From contig JAJEKV010000028.1 of the NCBI GenBank assembly GCA_021234155.1, positions 11,422,134-11,486,133 on the forward strand: a stretch of 64,000 nucleotides of DNA, given 5' to 3'. Each line of letters opens with the position of its first letter. Position 1 is the stretch's first letter. The position numbers and the translations under genes were made by a program. The stretch is from Isoetes taiwanensis. Taxonomy: Eukaryota; Streptophyta; Lycopodiopsida; Isoetales; Isoetaceae. Shown piece by piece: positions 32,207 to 47,837 of this stretch. A model generated the notes under the pieces. The model was not told the DNA's origin. It did not search any database and worked only from the letters and a program-made list of their open reading frames with translations.

Positions 32207-32530
32207 CCATAATCTGGCTTGCTTAGGGAAGTGGCAGGCTAAACAGAGGGATGAGTCATTGGTAAGAAGGGCCGGATTGCAAAAAATGGATTGATCCATA
32301 GACAGACCTTCTTTCCATGTAAACATCTCCATGACCATATTCCAGGCTCTAATCCACGCCGGTATGAAACCTTTACCAATGGCCAAAGATTGAAACCCTG
32401 GCTGATCATGTAGCTGGAAAATATCAGTCGCCTTAGGAGGGAAGCGTTTCTAGAGATAACAAGTTCAAACAGAGAAAACAGAGATCTTTGAACTAACGTT
32501 AACAATGGTTCCTTATTCAAGATGTCTCCA
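32207..32530 (-). pseudogene. LINE ORF2 fragment, upstream half (split by the Gypsy insertion)
   Basis: Minus-strand frames read PPKATDIFQLHDQPGFQSLA, then KGFIPAWIRAWNMVMEMFTW and LACHFPKQARLWSS, the spacer between the RT thumb and zf-RVT in plant LINEs. One frame change falls near 32,430. It continues at 21,092 once the Gypsy element and one copy of GAACT are removed. Upstream RT motifs are not visible beyond about 32,560. Confidence 0.65.
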
Positions 32531-32559
32531 TCACAACTCCATGCTGATGTATACTAGCA

Positions 32560-35220
32560 GCCTTGGGTCTACTAGATGCTGGATGCTGCTTCACCACCTC
32601 TGTAAAAGATTCAGAAAGTAATGATTATGGCAAGCAATCGAACCTGAAATATATGCAATCGAACTCCATGCGGTTGTATACTTACAGCCACAGTTATTAC
32701 AGATTGTTCAGCCACTTAAGCACAATATCTAAATCCTGTGCAAATAAGTTGAACTCCCTGCTATCCGACTCCCTGCTATCAGACTTAATGCAGTCCTTGC
32801 TAAGTGAGAAGCTCCCTGCTATCAGACTATGAAGTGAGAGAGGACAAACACAATCAAGGTCTATTATAAACCTTTTACATTCAGCTAGAGAATAGTAGAA
32901 ATACTTCTGCATATTCACTGCACCACCAAAGGCAATGAAAACAATGCTTTCAAGCTACTCTAAATGTCAATAATTTCAAGCATTTGCTCTCTCATTGCAG
33001 TGATACAGATCTTACCAAGACAAACAGGGTTGGTTATCTCTATTTTATGTTGGATAAGATAATGTGTAATTTCCATTGCAGACCTGAATTTAAGTTACTG
33101 TGGAATGGGCAATGTTGACTCTCCTTGCTAAAGGTCAATCCATGTGAGACCAATTTGTATTATCATTTGTGTATCTGTTGGGACAATCCTTCCTTATTCA
33201 TCCCTTCTAGACCAGTCCTCCCTTATTCATCGCTTACGACCGTGTATCCTCATTCTTGCTTTAGCACCAGGCTTATAAATTAATTAGAGAATTATCAGTC
33301 TACCTTATATCAGAGATACCATTGTAAGTTCATATCATGACTCCTTCATATCCAGTAAACATTAATTCCATTAACTAATAGCAAGAATTTCCTGCTCCGT
33401 GTTGCATTATATTTCTTACACTGAGTGCAAAGTTTCTTATTTGCAGAGCTTTTGTTGTTGCGGAAAGGGTTGTTGCCGTGTTACCCAAAGTTTGTTGCTG
33501 CAAAAGGTAAGAATCTGCTTTGAAGAAACTTTTGTTGATAGATTTAGAACTATTGAATAGTTTGTATTTTTGTCCCTTTCTACAAATCATAATAGGACTT
33601 TCTTTGTCCAAGTTATATTTTATGATAGGATACTTGGATTATGTTAAGTGCAGCTGTGGAAGAGCCCTTAAACCTGCATTCTATTCTGTTCCCCATCTAT
33701 TTTGTGTATGTGCTAACAGTGCTGAATGTATCTTCAAATTCAACATCATTGAGAATCAACATCATTGGGAAAAAAACATCATTTAGAAATATCTCCGCCG
33801 CTAGATGGCAGGCTTGATACCATTGCAAGTTTAGATTCATATTTTCTAAAGTTTTCGTATTCTTTCAGCTAGATTAAAGTAGATTTTCAATCCCTTACCA
33901 TTGGAAATTCAGCGTATGGTATCTTTAAATTATGATGTCTGAAAATAAGTGCATACAGCGGCGTGTTGATTCCCTTGCGCTTTCAAGACCAGCAGTTCAT
34001 TCAAGAGCTTTAACAAGGTTAGTTCTTATTTGTATGCTTTTGGATTACTTTTATTTTGCAAAAAACATGTAAAGCTTTTCGGTACTGTCTAGCTATGCTT
34101 CTGATTTTGCTATAGCTATGTTTTTTGAATTAGATATTTAATTAATGTCTTCTTTAGACTGTCCTCTACTATGCACATGCCCATGCCACTCCTTGCCAAA
34201 ACTCGGTTTAATTCATTTTCCTATTTTCATGTAGATGGTACAAATTTTGGTGCCATGGTATGCTTTTGGCGGCCATGTTGCTGAATGTTTGGTTCGGAAG
34301 GAGGTGCATGTTAGTCGCATCTCCTTTGTTGTCAAAGCCTTGGGGTCGTGGTATGAGTGGCAACTTTGGCGCTCATGTCCAAAATGTATGCATGAGATGA
34401 CAATGGTTGACATCTGGTCAAGCTTAAGGACTATTACAATGAGAGTGGTTTTGTGAAAGTACGCATACCTAGCAAAAACTCGCCAGTGCACAGCCTGCAT
34501 TACTTGGTGAGTAAAAGGTAGGAGAGTAATGACCTGAAGAATAAAACTTAATCAGATCTTGAAGACAGCAATGGTCGGCTTCTATACTTTCTACCTTGAG
34601 AGCCAGGGATTGTTTTCCAGAAGAGCCAGAGATTAGTTTTCCAGAAGCTCGAATCTTCTATCCTGAAACATAACAGCATTGCAATTAGTTTTGGTATGAT
34701 GGAGCTTCGGATTCTTGATGTCGTACTTTGTTTCCATGCTCACCTATGATGATGTCGCCCAGCTGAAGAGCTCCACAGCTCCAAGGATCCGGCACAGCGC
34801 AAGAGCCAAAAGTGCCAAACTGAGATTCGTATTATGAGATTCGTAATGAGAGAAAGCTGGTCCAAAATTCGTAGTGCAAGAAAGGTCCTAGGAAATTCGT
34901 CATCATTGAATGGGGTCGGCTCGACCAACTTCAAAAATCTCTTAAATGCTAGCAACCAGGATGCCGCAAGGGGAAACTCAGGCCGGAAGGGAACGCCGCA
35001 TGCGTCTGCACTGCGGCGTTCCAGGCACAAAGTCCAACGCTTTACCATTTAAAAAAAAAGGATGTTAGTGCATGATTCAAACCAGTTCAAGAAAAGTCTA
35101 TTGTATAAGAGGCTTGCATCAAAGCAGATTCTGTAGTAGCCTATTGTCCACATGAATGGCAAAAAAATTAACAGGAGAGGCGAGATCCTTGATGAAAATG
35201 TAACAGTTAACATTCCACCA
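32560..35220. other. No gene seen
   Basis: AT-rich sequence with scattered short frames and no recognisable motif. A segment from 33,178 (TGTTGGGACAATCC) to about 33,360, with a TATAAATTAATTAGAG box, resembles a Copia-type solo LTR, but I could not confirm its end or a target duplication. A 'GCTCCCTGCTATCAGAC' motif is repeated at about 32,760-32,825. Confidence 0.4.
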
Positions 35221-38841
<3,621 letters not shown>

Positions 38842-38852
38842 TCTCTCTCTCT
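38842..38852 (+). repeat. Short (TC)n junction
   Basis: Only about 11 bp of TC between LINE B copy 1 and copy 2. Confidence 0.95.
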
Positions 38853-39025
38853 GTTTGATCAGATTTGTTCGATTAGGGCTCTGATATCAGTCCATCAGCA
38901 CTGCGTGTGGAGCTCTGAAACAGGCGTGTAGGGTCTTAAATCAGTGCAGCATCATCAGTTAATGTGTGTGGGGCTCTGAGTAGCCCATTATCCCACTGAT
39001 CCTAGAAGGAGCTTTTTGGTTTTCT

Positions 39026-40126
39026 ATGGTGTAGAGCAAGCCGAAGAAGAGTAAGCCAACCTCTGATAAGAACAAGACTGAGGGCATCGATGTATCTATC
39101 ACTGGGATCAATGGGCCTGCTTCTGTTTCTGAGCCTGATGGTACAGGAATAGGATCGGGTCTATCAGCCCCTTTAAAAAATAAAACAGAAAGGGACATGG
39201 AACCTGTAATAGACCTGGAATCTGCCAAATCGGACTCTGCCAAATCTAAATCTAAAAAAAACAAAGGCAAAGGAGTAGATGAATCGGCTGACTCAGGCTC
39301 TGATACCTCTAATACCTCAGACAACTCTTGGAAATCTGCATTTGGATCGATGGGAGAGGATTTGGGTAAAGAACTGGCCTCAGGATTGCAGCGCAGCTTA
39401 GAACATTCTATGAAAATATCTATGAACACCATGATCAGGGACATGAAGAAAGATTTGATGACAGTGCTCTATGGATCGATGCAATCAGCCATGAATAGTA
39501 TTGTAGAGAACCTGCAGAGAACTTGCCTTGCCCAGTTACAACAGGAAATTGATAAGTTCAAATAGGAAATTCGCTTTGAAATTGACGAGTTTAAACATCA
39601 AATGAAGCTTGAAATGCAAAAAGATAGTAGCGATGAAGACAGCGAAGATGGAGGCCTTGATATTATTGCTGACAGAGAAAATGTAGCTGAGGTTCAACGA
39701 AAACTTGACAGTTTTATTGAGGAGCAAGAGAGACGTAATTGCGCGTTGAATATTCACCTTGTGGGTCTTCCAGAAGAACATAATGAAGATACGATGGCTA
39801 AGGTACGCGATTTATTTGCTGTCAGACTAGATTTACCAAATAACGGGATTGTGGAAGCCTTTAGAGTTGGAAAACCTACAGGAGCAGCAAGGCACGTTGT
39901 TGTCAAATTTGTGAATCGAGATTGTAAAATGAGCATACTTAAGAAGCGAACACTGTTAAAAGGTGAAAAAGTGTGGATAAACGATGATCTTACTAAAGAT
40001 CAGTACGAGCAACATAAAAAAGAGCTTCAGAAGCTGAAAGATGCCAGAAAAAATGGGCAGAGGGCTTTTTGGAGAAAAGGACGTGTTGTTGTAGAGAATG
40101 CAAATGATACAGCTCCATTAGCATAG
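39026..40126 (+). pseudogene. LINE B copy 2 ORF1 (L1/transposase_22-like)
   Basis: ATG at 39,026 with an in-frame TAG two codons later (39,032-39,034) and a second TAG at 39,563-39,565; otherwise one frame of about 366 codons. N-terminal low-complexity Ser/Asp/Lys region (KSKSKKNKGKGVDESADSGS), then a Met/Gln-rich coiled coil (about residues 105-215). Next come an RRM-like block (NCALNIHLVGLPEEHNEDT, VEAFRVGKPTGAARHVVVKF) and a C-terminal domain (KVWINDDLTKDQYEQHKKEL, KNGQRAFWRKGRVVVEN). Known relatives are RNA-binding trimers in the LINE particle. The stop is 18 bp upstream of the ORF2 start. Confidence 0.85.
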
Positions 40127-40144
40127 GAAATCTCGGCCGTCAGG

Positions 40145-43100
40145 ATGGCATGCTGGAATATTAACACGCTGACACAGGATAAAGCAATTATTATGATGGA
40201 TATTCTAGAAAATGTAGATGTGGTCTTTTTTCTTGAGACAGGTGAACATGAAGAAAGGGGATTAACTGATATACTTGATTTCGTGCTAATGCATTCAACT
40301 TGGGCCCCTAAAAGAAAAACAGAGGATACGGTGGTATCGCATGTTATGTAAGAAATGAATTTGCTCATTTGATTTCAATTATAAATAGAAAAGCAACTTT
40401 ACAATATATTTGGATTGAGATGTTAAGTCAAGCAAGCAAAATCTATGTAGCTGGCTGTTATTTTCCACCATGGGAATCTCCTATATACAACTCAGATGAT
40501 CTGGATCGGAATGACCCCTTTGTTGCTCTTGAGCAGGATGTTTTGACGCTTAGCATGACAGGAGAAATTTTATTGATGGGAGATTTTAATGGTCGCACTG
40601 CACAGAAACATGCATCTATTCTTAGCTCAGATGGGAAACCTGAATGGTTTGAAATGTTGGACGATATGGAACATGACTGGAACAGGCATTCAGCAGATAA
40701 GATGCGATATCCCATGCCCCAAGGCCACCATCTTTTAAATTTCTGCAGCGGGCTGGACTTAGTTATTTATAATGGCACTTCGAGATATCCAGGAACAGGA
40801 AAAGTTACCTGTAGAAATGCCAGTGTAGTAGATTATGTGTTGGCAAAACCTTCTTTCTCTGGATTAATCACAAACTTCAATGTTGGAGATAGCACAGTAG
40901 AATCTGATCATGTTCCAATATTTGTTGAATTATATATCATGGGCAAGCCCATACATGCTAAGGCTATAGATCATGTCCACAAATTTGCTATGAGGTATGA
41001 GAAGACGGACGCCTATAAAGAAATTTGTGACCAGAAGATTGCTTTGGTATCTTGGACACAAAAAGCAATTGAAATTAGCAGTGTGCTCACGCGGTTAGTA
41101 TAGTGCAGAAGAATGCTTTATCTCAATCAGACAGAGGAAAGGATTGCCTTGCAATGGTTGGTTTGATTCTGAATGCAAACAACAGAGACAGAAATTTTAA
41201 AATGCTAGGGGGCAAGAAAAGAATAAGGAAAGAAAGAGATATATTAGGCTGATAAAGGGGAAAAAAAGGAGGTACTTATATAAAAAACATATGCAAATGG
41301 TCACAGAATTGCTTGCATATCCAAAAAGGTTTTGGAACAGAATCAGAACTCCGCAGAATATTAGAACCACCTTTGAAGTAGACAACCTCTTAGCAGCAGT
41401 TAAGAAGCTTTATTATTTTCCAGAAGCTGAAACTTATTTGGACCATATATGTGAACATGAGTATCTGACCATCACACAGAATGACATAGTTGGGGGGCTT
41501 CAGAAATTATGCAACAATAAAGCTGCTGATGCTAATGGCCTAGTAGCAGAGATGTTTAAGTGGGCATGAGATGGAGTAGCAGATGTGCTGCTAAATTTGT
41601 TTAATATTGTAATGCGAGAGGGGTTTCCAGAGGAGTGGCAGCTTAATAGGGTAGTTCCACTTTATAAGACAGGTGATGAGTCAGATTTGCATAACTATCG
41701 CATGATTTTGATTGGTAGCTTTTATGCTAAGCTTTTTGCTACTATCATGGATTCTAAAATTAGCATGGGCAGAGGAGATGAATGTTAGAGCAATGGGGCA
41801 GGCAGGCTTTAGGACTAAGAAATCCACCATTGATCATTTGTTGACAATGCGTGCTATGATAGACTCCGTTATTGGGAAAAAGAAACCATTGTATGCTGTG
41901 TTTGTAGATTTTAGCAAAGCCTTCGATACGGTGAGCAGGAAACATTTATGGAATCGGCTGGGTTGAGTTAAATATACCCAAAGAGCTAAGGCATGTGGTA
42001 GGGAAGCTCTATGAAAAAGTACTTATTCAGCTTTCATTTCCATATTTTAGTGAGCAAAGAGTAGAAAGCAATCTGGGAGTGAAGCAGGGGTGTCCCCTCT
42101 CGCCTACATTGTTTGGACTTTTCATAGATCAGCTTGAAAACTGGATTGAACAGCATGGTGGGGATGGCACATTGCTATCTAGGTATGTGGTTTTGCTCTT
42201 GCTGTATGCAGATGATGTAGTTCTGCTTTCACGTAGCGTAAATGGGTTGTAGAAGCATTTAGATGCATTGTCCTCTTTCTGCGATGCCAAAAGCATGCAT
42301 GTAAATGTGGCTAAAACAAAAGTCGTAGTTTTTGGAGCATCCAAAGTTGACCATGTTAAGATGTACTATAAAGATGAGTTAGTGGAAGTTACAGACCATT
42401 ACAAATATCTCGGTTTGGTAGTAGATAAAAGCCCCAATTGGAATCAGGCAGTAGACTAGAAAATTAATGCAGGGCTTAAAGCCTTATATGCGATGCAGCG
42501 TCACCGTGTAAGGACTGAAATCTGGAATTTCAGCATGAAAAAAATGCTATACAGTACATTGGTAAGATCGGTCATATTGTATGGTTGTGAAATCTGGAGG
42601 CCAGGGTTAGCTTCTGACATGTGGAAGAAGGTAGAAAAAGTACAAAAGAGGTTTCTCAGAACAGAGCTAGGGGTCAAGGTGCAAAGGCCATATGACATGA
42701 TGCTAGTTGAGTCTGGAATGTTAACACTTGAAGCAGAGGTCTTGTGTAGAACACTCAAGTATGTCCATAAAATTCTATACACTTTGCCGAGTAATAGTTT
42801 GCCCAGATGGCTTTGGAGGAGACTCGTGCTAAAGGTTGGTTTGCAGAGGTGGAATTATGGATGTCAAAATGGGGGATGCATATGCAGGACTTACTATCAA
42901 ATAAAGATGATATAAAAAAGTGGGTATCAGGAAGCTTTTTTCGTAGCAGCTGGAGAGATGGGGGGTAAAGAAAGAATTTTATAGAACTGAGATCAATCCT
43001 AGTATGCAGGCAGGTAAATATCTCGAAGAAGACATAAGTACTAGACATAGACAATGCTATCTGCAGAATTAGGTTGAGCTCACACAGACTTGGGGTCGAG

Positions 43101-43411
43101 GTTGGCAGGTGGAATAATATTCCACATGAACTCTGCCTTTGTCAAGTGCTGAGCTTGAAGATGAATTGCATGTTCTGTTGGACTGCCCCGCATATATAAA
43201 TATCAGAGAGAAGCTCCAGATCTCTGCACGTACACTTACAGATTTTTTTTAGCCTTCCAAGCACAATCATGGGGCGATATATTGTGGATGTAATGGACTG
43301 CAGAGAGAAAAACTTAAGATATTGAATATAGCTGAACTGGGAGAGTTGAATGAGGGAGGAACTAATGCATTTCCATCTGAGGATGCATTAGACGAATGGT
43401 TGTATGGATGA
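40145..43411 (+). pseudogene. LINE B copy 2 ORF2: endonuclease and reverse transcriptase
   Basis: It begins MACWNINTLTQDK, followed by FLETGEHEERGL (endonuclease Glu block), then MGDFNGRTAQ (about 40,580) and ESDHVPIFVEL (about 40,906), completing the APE-type endonuclease. The RT shows GKAFDTV-type VDFSKAFDTVSRKHLW, NLGVKQGCPLSPTLFGLF, LLLYADDVVLLS (about 42,200) and DHYKYLGLVVDKSPNWNQAV. C-terminal similarity continues with stops to DEWLYG-stop at 43,411. Breaks: frameshifts near 40,320, 41,095, 41,765 and 41,960; stops at about 41,567, 42,250 and 42,458. It nicks target DNA and copies its own RNA at the nick; the target appears to be (TC)n. Confidence 0.92.
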
Positions 43412-43478
43412 TGTACTTGCGAAATGTCTTATAGACCTGGTGGTCTCACAGATATAATAAATTTCATTTCATTTCATT

Positions 43479-43604
<126 letters not shown>

Positions 43605-43606
43605 GG

Positions 43607-44470
43607 ATGGGATTTTTTCTCATCGTGGATGGGACCATGGCTGTGCAAACAGGGATCGTGGATGGGACAATACCAGGAAAAATCAGTAATATGGATGGGG
43701 CCAGTGATCTCCTTGCTGCATACTCGGCAAAATGTGAAGTAGCTGCTGCACCAGCAATAATTTTAGGCCTCCTTACCCAATCCAATTCTAGACAAGACAT
43801 GCACGACACTGTCAAAGAAGCCATGACGGAGATACTCAAAGAGGTAATTCCTACCATAGTTTCTGATTTGAAGAATGCAATTTGTAAAGAAATGAGAAAT
43901 GATTATGAACAATTCAAAAAGGAGATGAGAGCTGAATTTGAACAGTTTAAGTCAGAGGTTAAATTGGAATTGGAGAAAGAATTAACAGACAGTAGTGATA
44001 GTGACAATGATGAAGGAGACAGATATGGATATGATAAACATGATTCTGTACCAGAGATGAAGCAACAACTAGCAGATTTTATGGAAGATCGGGAACGAAA
44101 GGCAAGGGCATTGAATCTCCGACTAGTAGGACTGCCAGAAGAAGGGAAAGAAGATACAAAACAAGTTGTTGTGCAATTTTTACAGCAGAATTTGGAAGTA
44201 GGAGATGCAGGCATTGTCGATGCATTTCGTGTTGGTAAGAAAGGGTCATGGACAAGGCATGTGGTGGTTAAATTCAACAGTAGAGACATCAAATTCAATA
44301 TCTTGAAAAGAAGAGCTTCTTTGAAGGGACAAAAGGTTTGGATTAATGATGATCTTACCAATGAACAGTTTCAAAAACATAAAGAACAGGTACAAATACT
44401 CAAGCAAGCAAGGCAACAAGGGAAAAAGACTTCTTGGCGTAATGGCAAGGTGGTTGTAACAGATAGCTAG
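43607..44470 (+). CDS. LINE B copy 3 ORF1, intact L1/transposase_22-like protein
   Basis: 287 residues from ATG 43,607 (MGFFLIVDGTMAVQTG). The upstream (TC)n is open in the same frame, so a longer Ser-Leu-extended product from 43,424 is formally possible but unlikely. Domain order: short N-terminal region, Glu/Lys-rich coiled coil (about residues 60-140), RRM-like part (RALNLRLVGLPEEGKEDTKQ, VDAFRVGKKGSWTRHVVVKF), then a C-terminal domain (GQKVWINDDLTNEQFQKHKE, KKTSWRNGKVVVTDS). It is the only ORF1 in this window with no break. The product would coat LINE RNA. ORF2 follows after about 15 bp. Confidence 0.85.
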   Translation: MGFFLIVDGTMAVQTGIVDGTIPGKISNMDGASDLLAAYSAKCEVAAAPAIILGLLTQSNSRQDMHDTVKEAMTEILKEVIPTIVSDLKNAICKEMRNDYEQFKKEMRAEFEQFKSEVKLELEKELTDSSDSDNDEGDRYGYDKHDSVPEMKQQLADFMEDRERKARALNLRLVGLPEEGKEDTKQVVVQFLQQNLEVGDAGIVDAFRVGKKGSWTRHVVVKFNSRDIKFNILKRRASLKGQKVWINDDLTNEQFQKHKEQVQILKQARQQGKKTSWRNGKVVVTDS

Positions 44471-44485
44471 AAATTTGAGACCATC

Positions 44486-47400
44486 AGGGTCGGATCTTGG
44501 AATGTAAATACACTAACTGCTACTAAGGTTTCTACTATGGATGATATCCTGCAGGATTTTGATGTTATTTTTTTCTTATAAACATGTGAGCATGAGGAAA
44601 AAGGACTGCCGGACATTGTAGGATTTACTTGTATCTATTCTGTTTGGAATATAAAAGGATGGAGACTCAGGGGATTTGGAGGCATTGCATGTTATGTTCG
44701 GAATGAGTTTCTGCAAACAGTGTCAGTTATTAAGCACAAGGCCTCTAAACAATATATTTGGATTGAGTTACCTAGTAAGAGAGGGAAGACATATGTTGCA
44801 GGTTGTTATTTCCTACCAAGGGAATCGCCTACCTATGATGCAGAGAATCTTGATAGGGACGATCCTTTTTTTCATTTGGAACAGGACATAATAGAGCTAA
44901 TGCCGCATGGAAATATACTGTTAATTGGCGATTTTAATGGTCGTATAGCAAATAAGCAAGCAGCTATTAGCAGCCCAAATGAAGATCCTATTTGGATGGA
45001 AATGTTGGATGACCAGGAACTGGTTACTAGTGGATGGAATCGTGTATCTGCAGATAAATCTCGTTGGCCTAAACCGCAAGGATATCATTTGTTAAACATG
45101 TGCAGTGGACTCAATTTGGTATTGTATAATGGTGCTGCAAAATATCCGGGCTCAGGAAAGTGTACTTGTAAAGATGCGAGTGTAGTAGACTTTATAATAG
45201 CAAGTGTTGATTTTGCTGAAAGTATTGCAAGGATTTATGTAGAGAATATACGTACTGAGTCAGACCATGTCCCCTTGCTTGTAGAAATACACGCAACCAG
45301 ATTGCGCACACAAAATGTTGTACCCATGCGGAATAAGAAAATTTATATGTCTAGATTTAAAGCTGAGATGTATGAAAAAGTCTAGGAAGATAAAATTGCA
45401 CAAAGCGAATGGCCTCTTGATGCATTTGGAATAAGTGAACAGTTGACTTCTCTTGTACTCTCTGTAGCGGAACAGTGCTTTGTTTCCAGAAAGAGACTAT
45501 TGGGGCTTCCATGTAATGGATGGTTCGACATGGAATGTAAGCAAAAGAGACAATAATTCAAGTCGTCTAGGGGCGTAATTAAAATGATGGTTAAGAAAGA
45601 ATATATCCGGTTGATAAAATCCAAAAAGAAAGCATTTTTGCGGAAAAAGCATGAAGATATGATTGCAGAGTTGATTTCAGATCCTAAAGATCAGAAATCA
45701 ATGAATGCAATGCTTGATGTGGCTGATTTGTGGAAGCAAGTGCAAGATCTCTATCACATGCATGGGCTGGATGAGACTTGGCATGAAGTTGTGTTTAACA
45801 CCCTTGTATTTACTGCTGAGGATGTCCTTAAAGGACTACAAAAGCTTTCTAATGGAAAAGTGGCAGATGCTCTGGGGCTAACAGCAGAAATGTTTACTCC
45901 TCTGTGGTTAATGTGTTGGTCTCGATGTTTAATGCATCATTGCATGAAGGATTTCCACAATCATGGCAGATAAATAGAGTCATTCCATTACATAAAGCAG
46001 GTGACGTATCTGATCCAAACAATTATAGAATGATAATGATTAGCAGCTTATATTCGAAGCTTTTTGCTACCATGCTTGATACTAAAATTAGTGGCTGGGC
46101 TGAGGAATATAAGGTACGAGCTAAGGGCCAAGCCGGCTTCCGTCGCAAAAAATCCACTACAGATCATCTGGTTACCTTCAGAGCATTGATGGATTCTGTC
46201 ATAGGTAAGAAAAAATCCATGTTTGCATTATTTGTTGATTTCACGAAGGCCTTCGATAAGGTGCAAAGGAATAATCTCGAGCAGCGCAGTCAAAACGTTA
46301 TACGATAAGGTATGGGTGCAATTATCATTTCCTTTTTTTGAAAAATGTCTAGTGGATAGCAATATTGGAGTAAAGCAAGGTTGCCCATTATCTCCGACTT
46401 TATTTGGTCTATTTATAGACGAGTTAGAGGAATGGATAGCTAGAATTGAAGGAGAAGGTGTGTCTCTGAGTGGATTTGTTATATTACTCTTGTTATATGC
46501 AGATGATATTGTGATATTGTCCAGAAATGTTGAAGGAATGCAGAGACACTTAGATTCCTTGGCATGCAAAAGGTATGGTAGTGAATATGAATAAAACAAG
46601 AATCATCATATTTGGGGCCAATAAAGTGGATCATGCATGGTACTATAAAGTTGAAACTATAGAAATTGCAAGTGTGTATAATATCTTGGGCTTATTGTTG
46701 ATAAAATCTTTCACTGGAATCAGGCAGTAGAGCAACGAGTCGGTGGTGGCTTAAAAGCATTGTTTGCATTGCAGAGAAGGTGTAATAATGCTGAAATATG
46801 GAATTTCAGTATAAAAAAAATGTCGTATAGCTCCCTTGTGCAATCTGTTGTGCTATGTGGATGTGAAGTTTGGAGGCCTGGTGGAAAAAGGTTGACAAGA
46901 TTCTATAGAAGTTTTTCCATACAGAACTAGGCACAAAAATGCAGACGCCTTATGATATGTTATTGGCCGAATGTGGGATGCTTCCCTTGGAGGTAGAAGC
47001 ATTGCTTAAAACATTGTTGTACATATGCAGTGCAATTTGAGATGGAAGTTGACAGTTTGCCATGCTTAGCATTGGAGGCAAGTAAAGAGAAAGGGTGGTA
47101 TGCTAACTTAATAGTGTGGATGCATAAGTGGGGTTTGGATATAAATGCGCTCAACAGCAACAGATGTAGGCTTAGAGAATGGGTTCGAGAGCATGTTCTA
47201 CAGAAGTTGTGGAGTGTTCCAGAAGTGAAAAAAGAATTTTATAGAAGGATGATGAACCCAACCCTGCAGGAGGCATCGTATTTGAAGGAGGGGCTGCCCA
47301 TGAAAACGAGGCACACCATTAGCAGAATGCGGCTCAGTTCTCATAGACTTGGAGTGGAGGTAGGAAGATGGGGCAATATACCACGGGAAGCAAGAGTATG

Positions 47401-47695
47401 CAAGTTGTGTGATGCTGATGAGGTAGAGGATGAACCCCATGTGATTCTTCATTGCCATGCATATGCTAACAATAGAAGCAATTTTGGGATTTCTTCAACT
47501 ACATTGTTAGAATTCTTTATTATTGCTGCCTATCCGATGGGTAGATTCCTTGTGGAGGTCCTCAAGCATAGAGATATTTGCTTAAAGAAGCTGCATGACA
47601 AAGACCTTGTAGATGAGAACGAGGGGGAAGAGAGTAATGCACTCCTGTTTGAGGATGCATTAGATGATATTTTTTATAACTTTGAATGTGTATAG
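44486..47695 (+). pseudogene. LINE B copy 3 ORF2: endonuclease and reverse transcriptase
   Basis: It starts RVGSWNVNTLTATK; the ATG used in copy 2 is replaced here. The endonuclease is open from 44,720 (VAGCYFLPRESPTYDAENL; IGDFNGRIANKQ at about 44,925; ESDHVPLLVEI at about 45,258). RT: EGFPQSWQINRVIPLHKAGD, GQAGFRRKKSTTDHLVTF, VDFTKAFDKVQRNN, SNIGVKQGCPLSPTLFGLF, LLLYADDIVILS (about 46,490). The C-terminal part is open 47,030-47,695 with HTISRMRLSSHRLGVEVGRW and the zinc block CKLCDADEVEDEPHVILHC, ending DIFYNFECV. Breaks: TAA at about 44,579, TAG at 45,383, frameshifts near 45,890, 46,280 and 46,580. Confidence 0.92.
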
Positions 47696-47699
47696 TGTG

Positions 47700-47738
47700 A
47701 ACGTCTTCTAGACCTGATGGTCTCACAGACGTGATTAA
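47700..47738 (+). ncRNA. LINE B 3' stem-loop (copy 3)
   Basis: ACGTCT tct AGACC tgat GGTCT cac AGACGT. Both stems are kept while loop and bulge bases differ from copies 1 and 4, as expected of a selected RNA structure. Confidence 0.75.
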
Positions 47739-47766
47739 TAAACATTTCATTTCATTTCATTGCAAC

Positions 47767-47769
<3 letters not shown>

Positions 47770-47833
<64 letters not shown>
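47770..47833 (+). repeat. (TC)n microsatellite, 64 bp
   Basis: Joins LINE B copy 3 (TCATTTCATTGCAACCCC junction, slightly altered) to B copy 4. Confidence 0.99.

Positions 47834-47835
<2 letters not shown>

Positions 47836-47837
<2 letters not shown>

Noticed and set aside
33178-33360. Copia-type solo LTR
   Set aside because: TG start and a TATA-like box are present but I could not confirm a CA end or a 5-bp target duplication.
34213-34500. Possible host gene exons at 33.5-34.5 kb
   Set aside because: Frames are short, without motif or phase-consistent splice sites.
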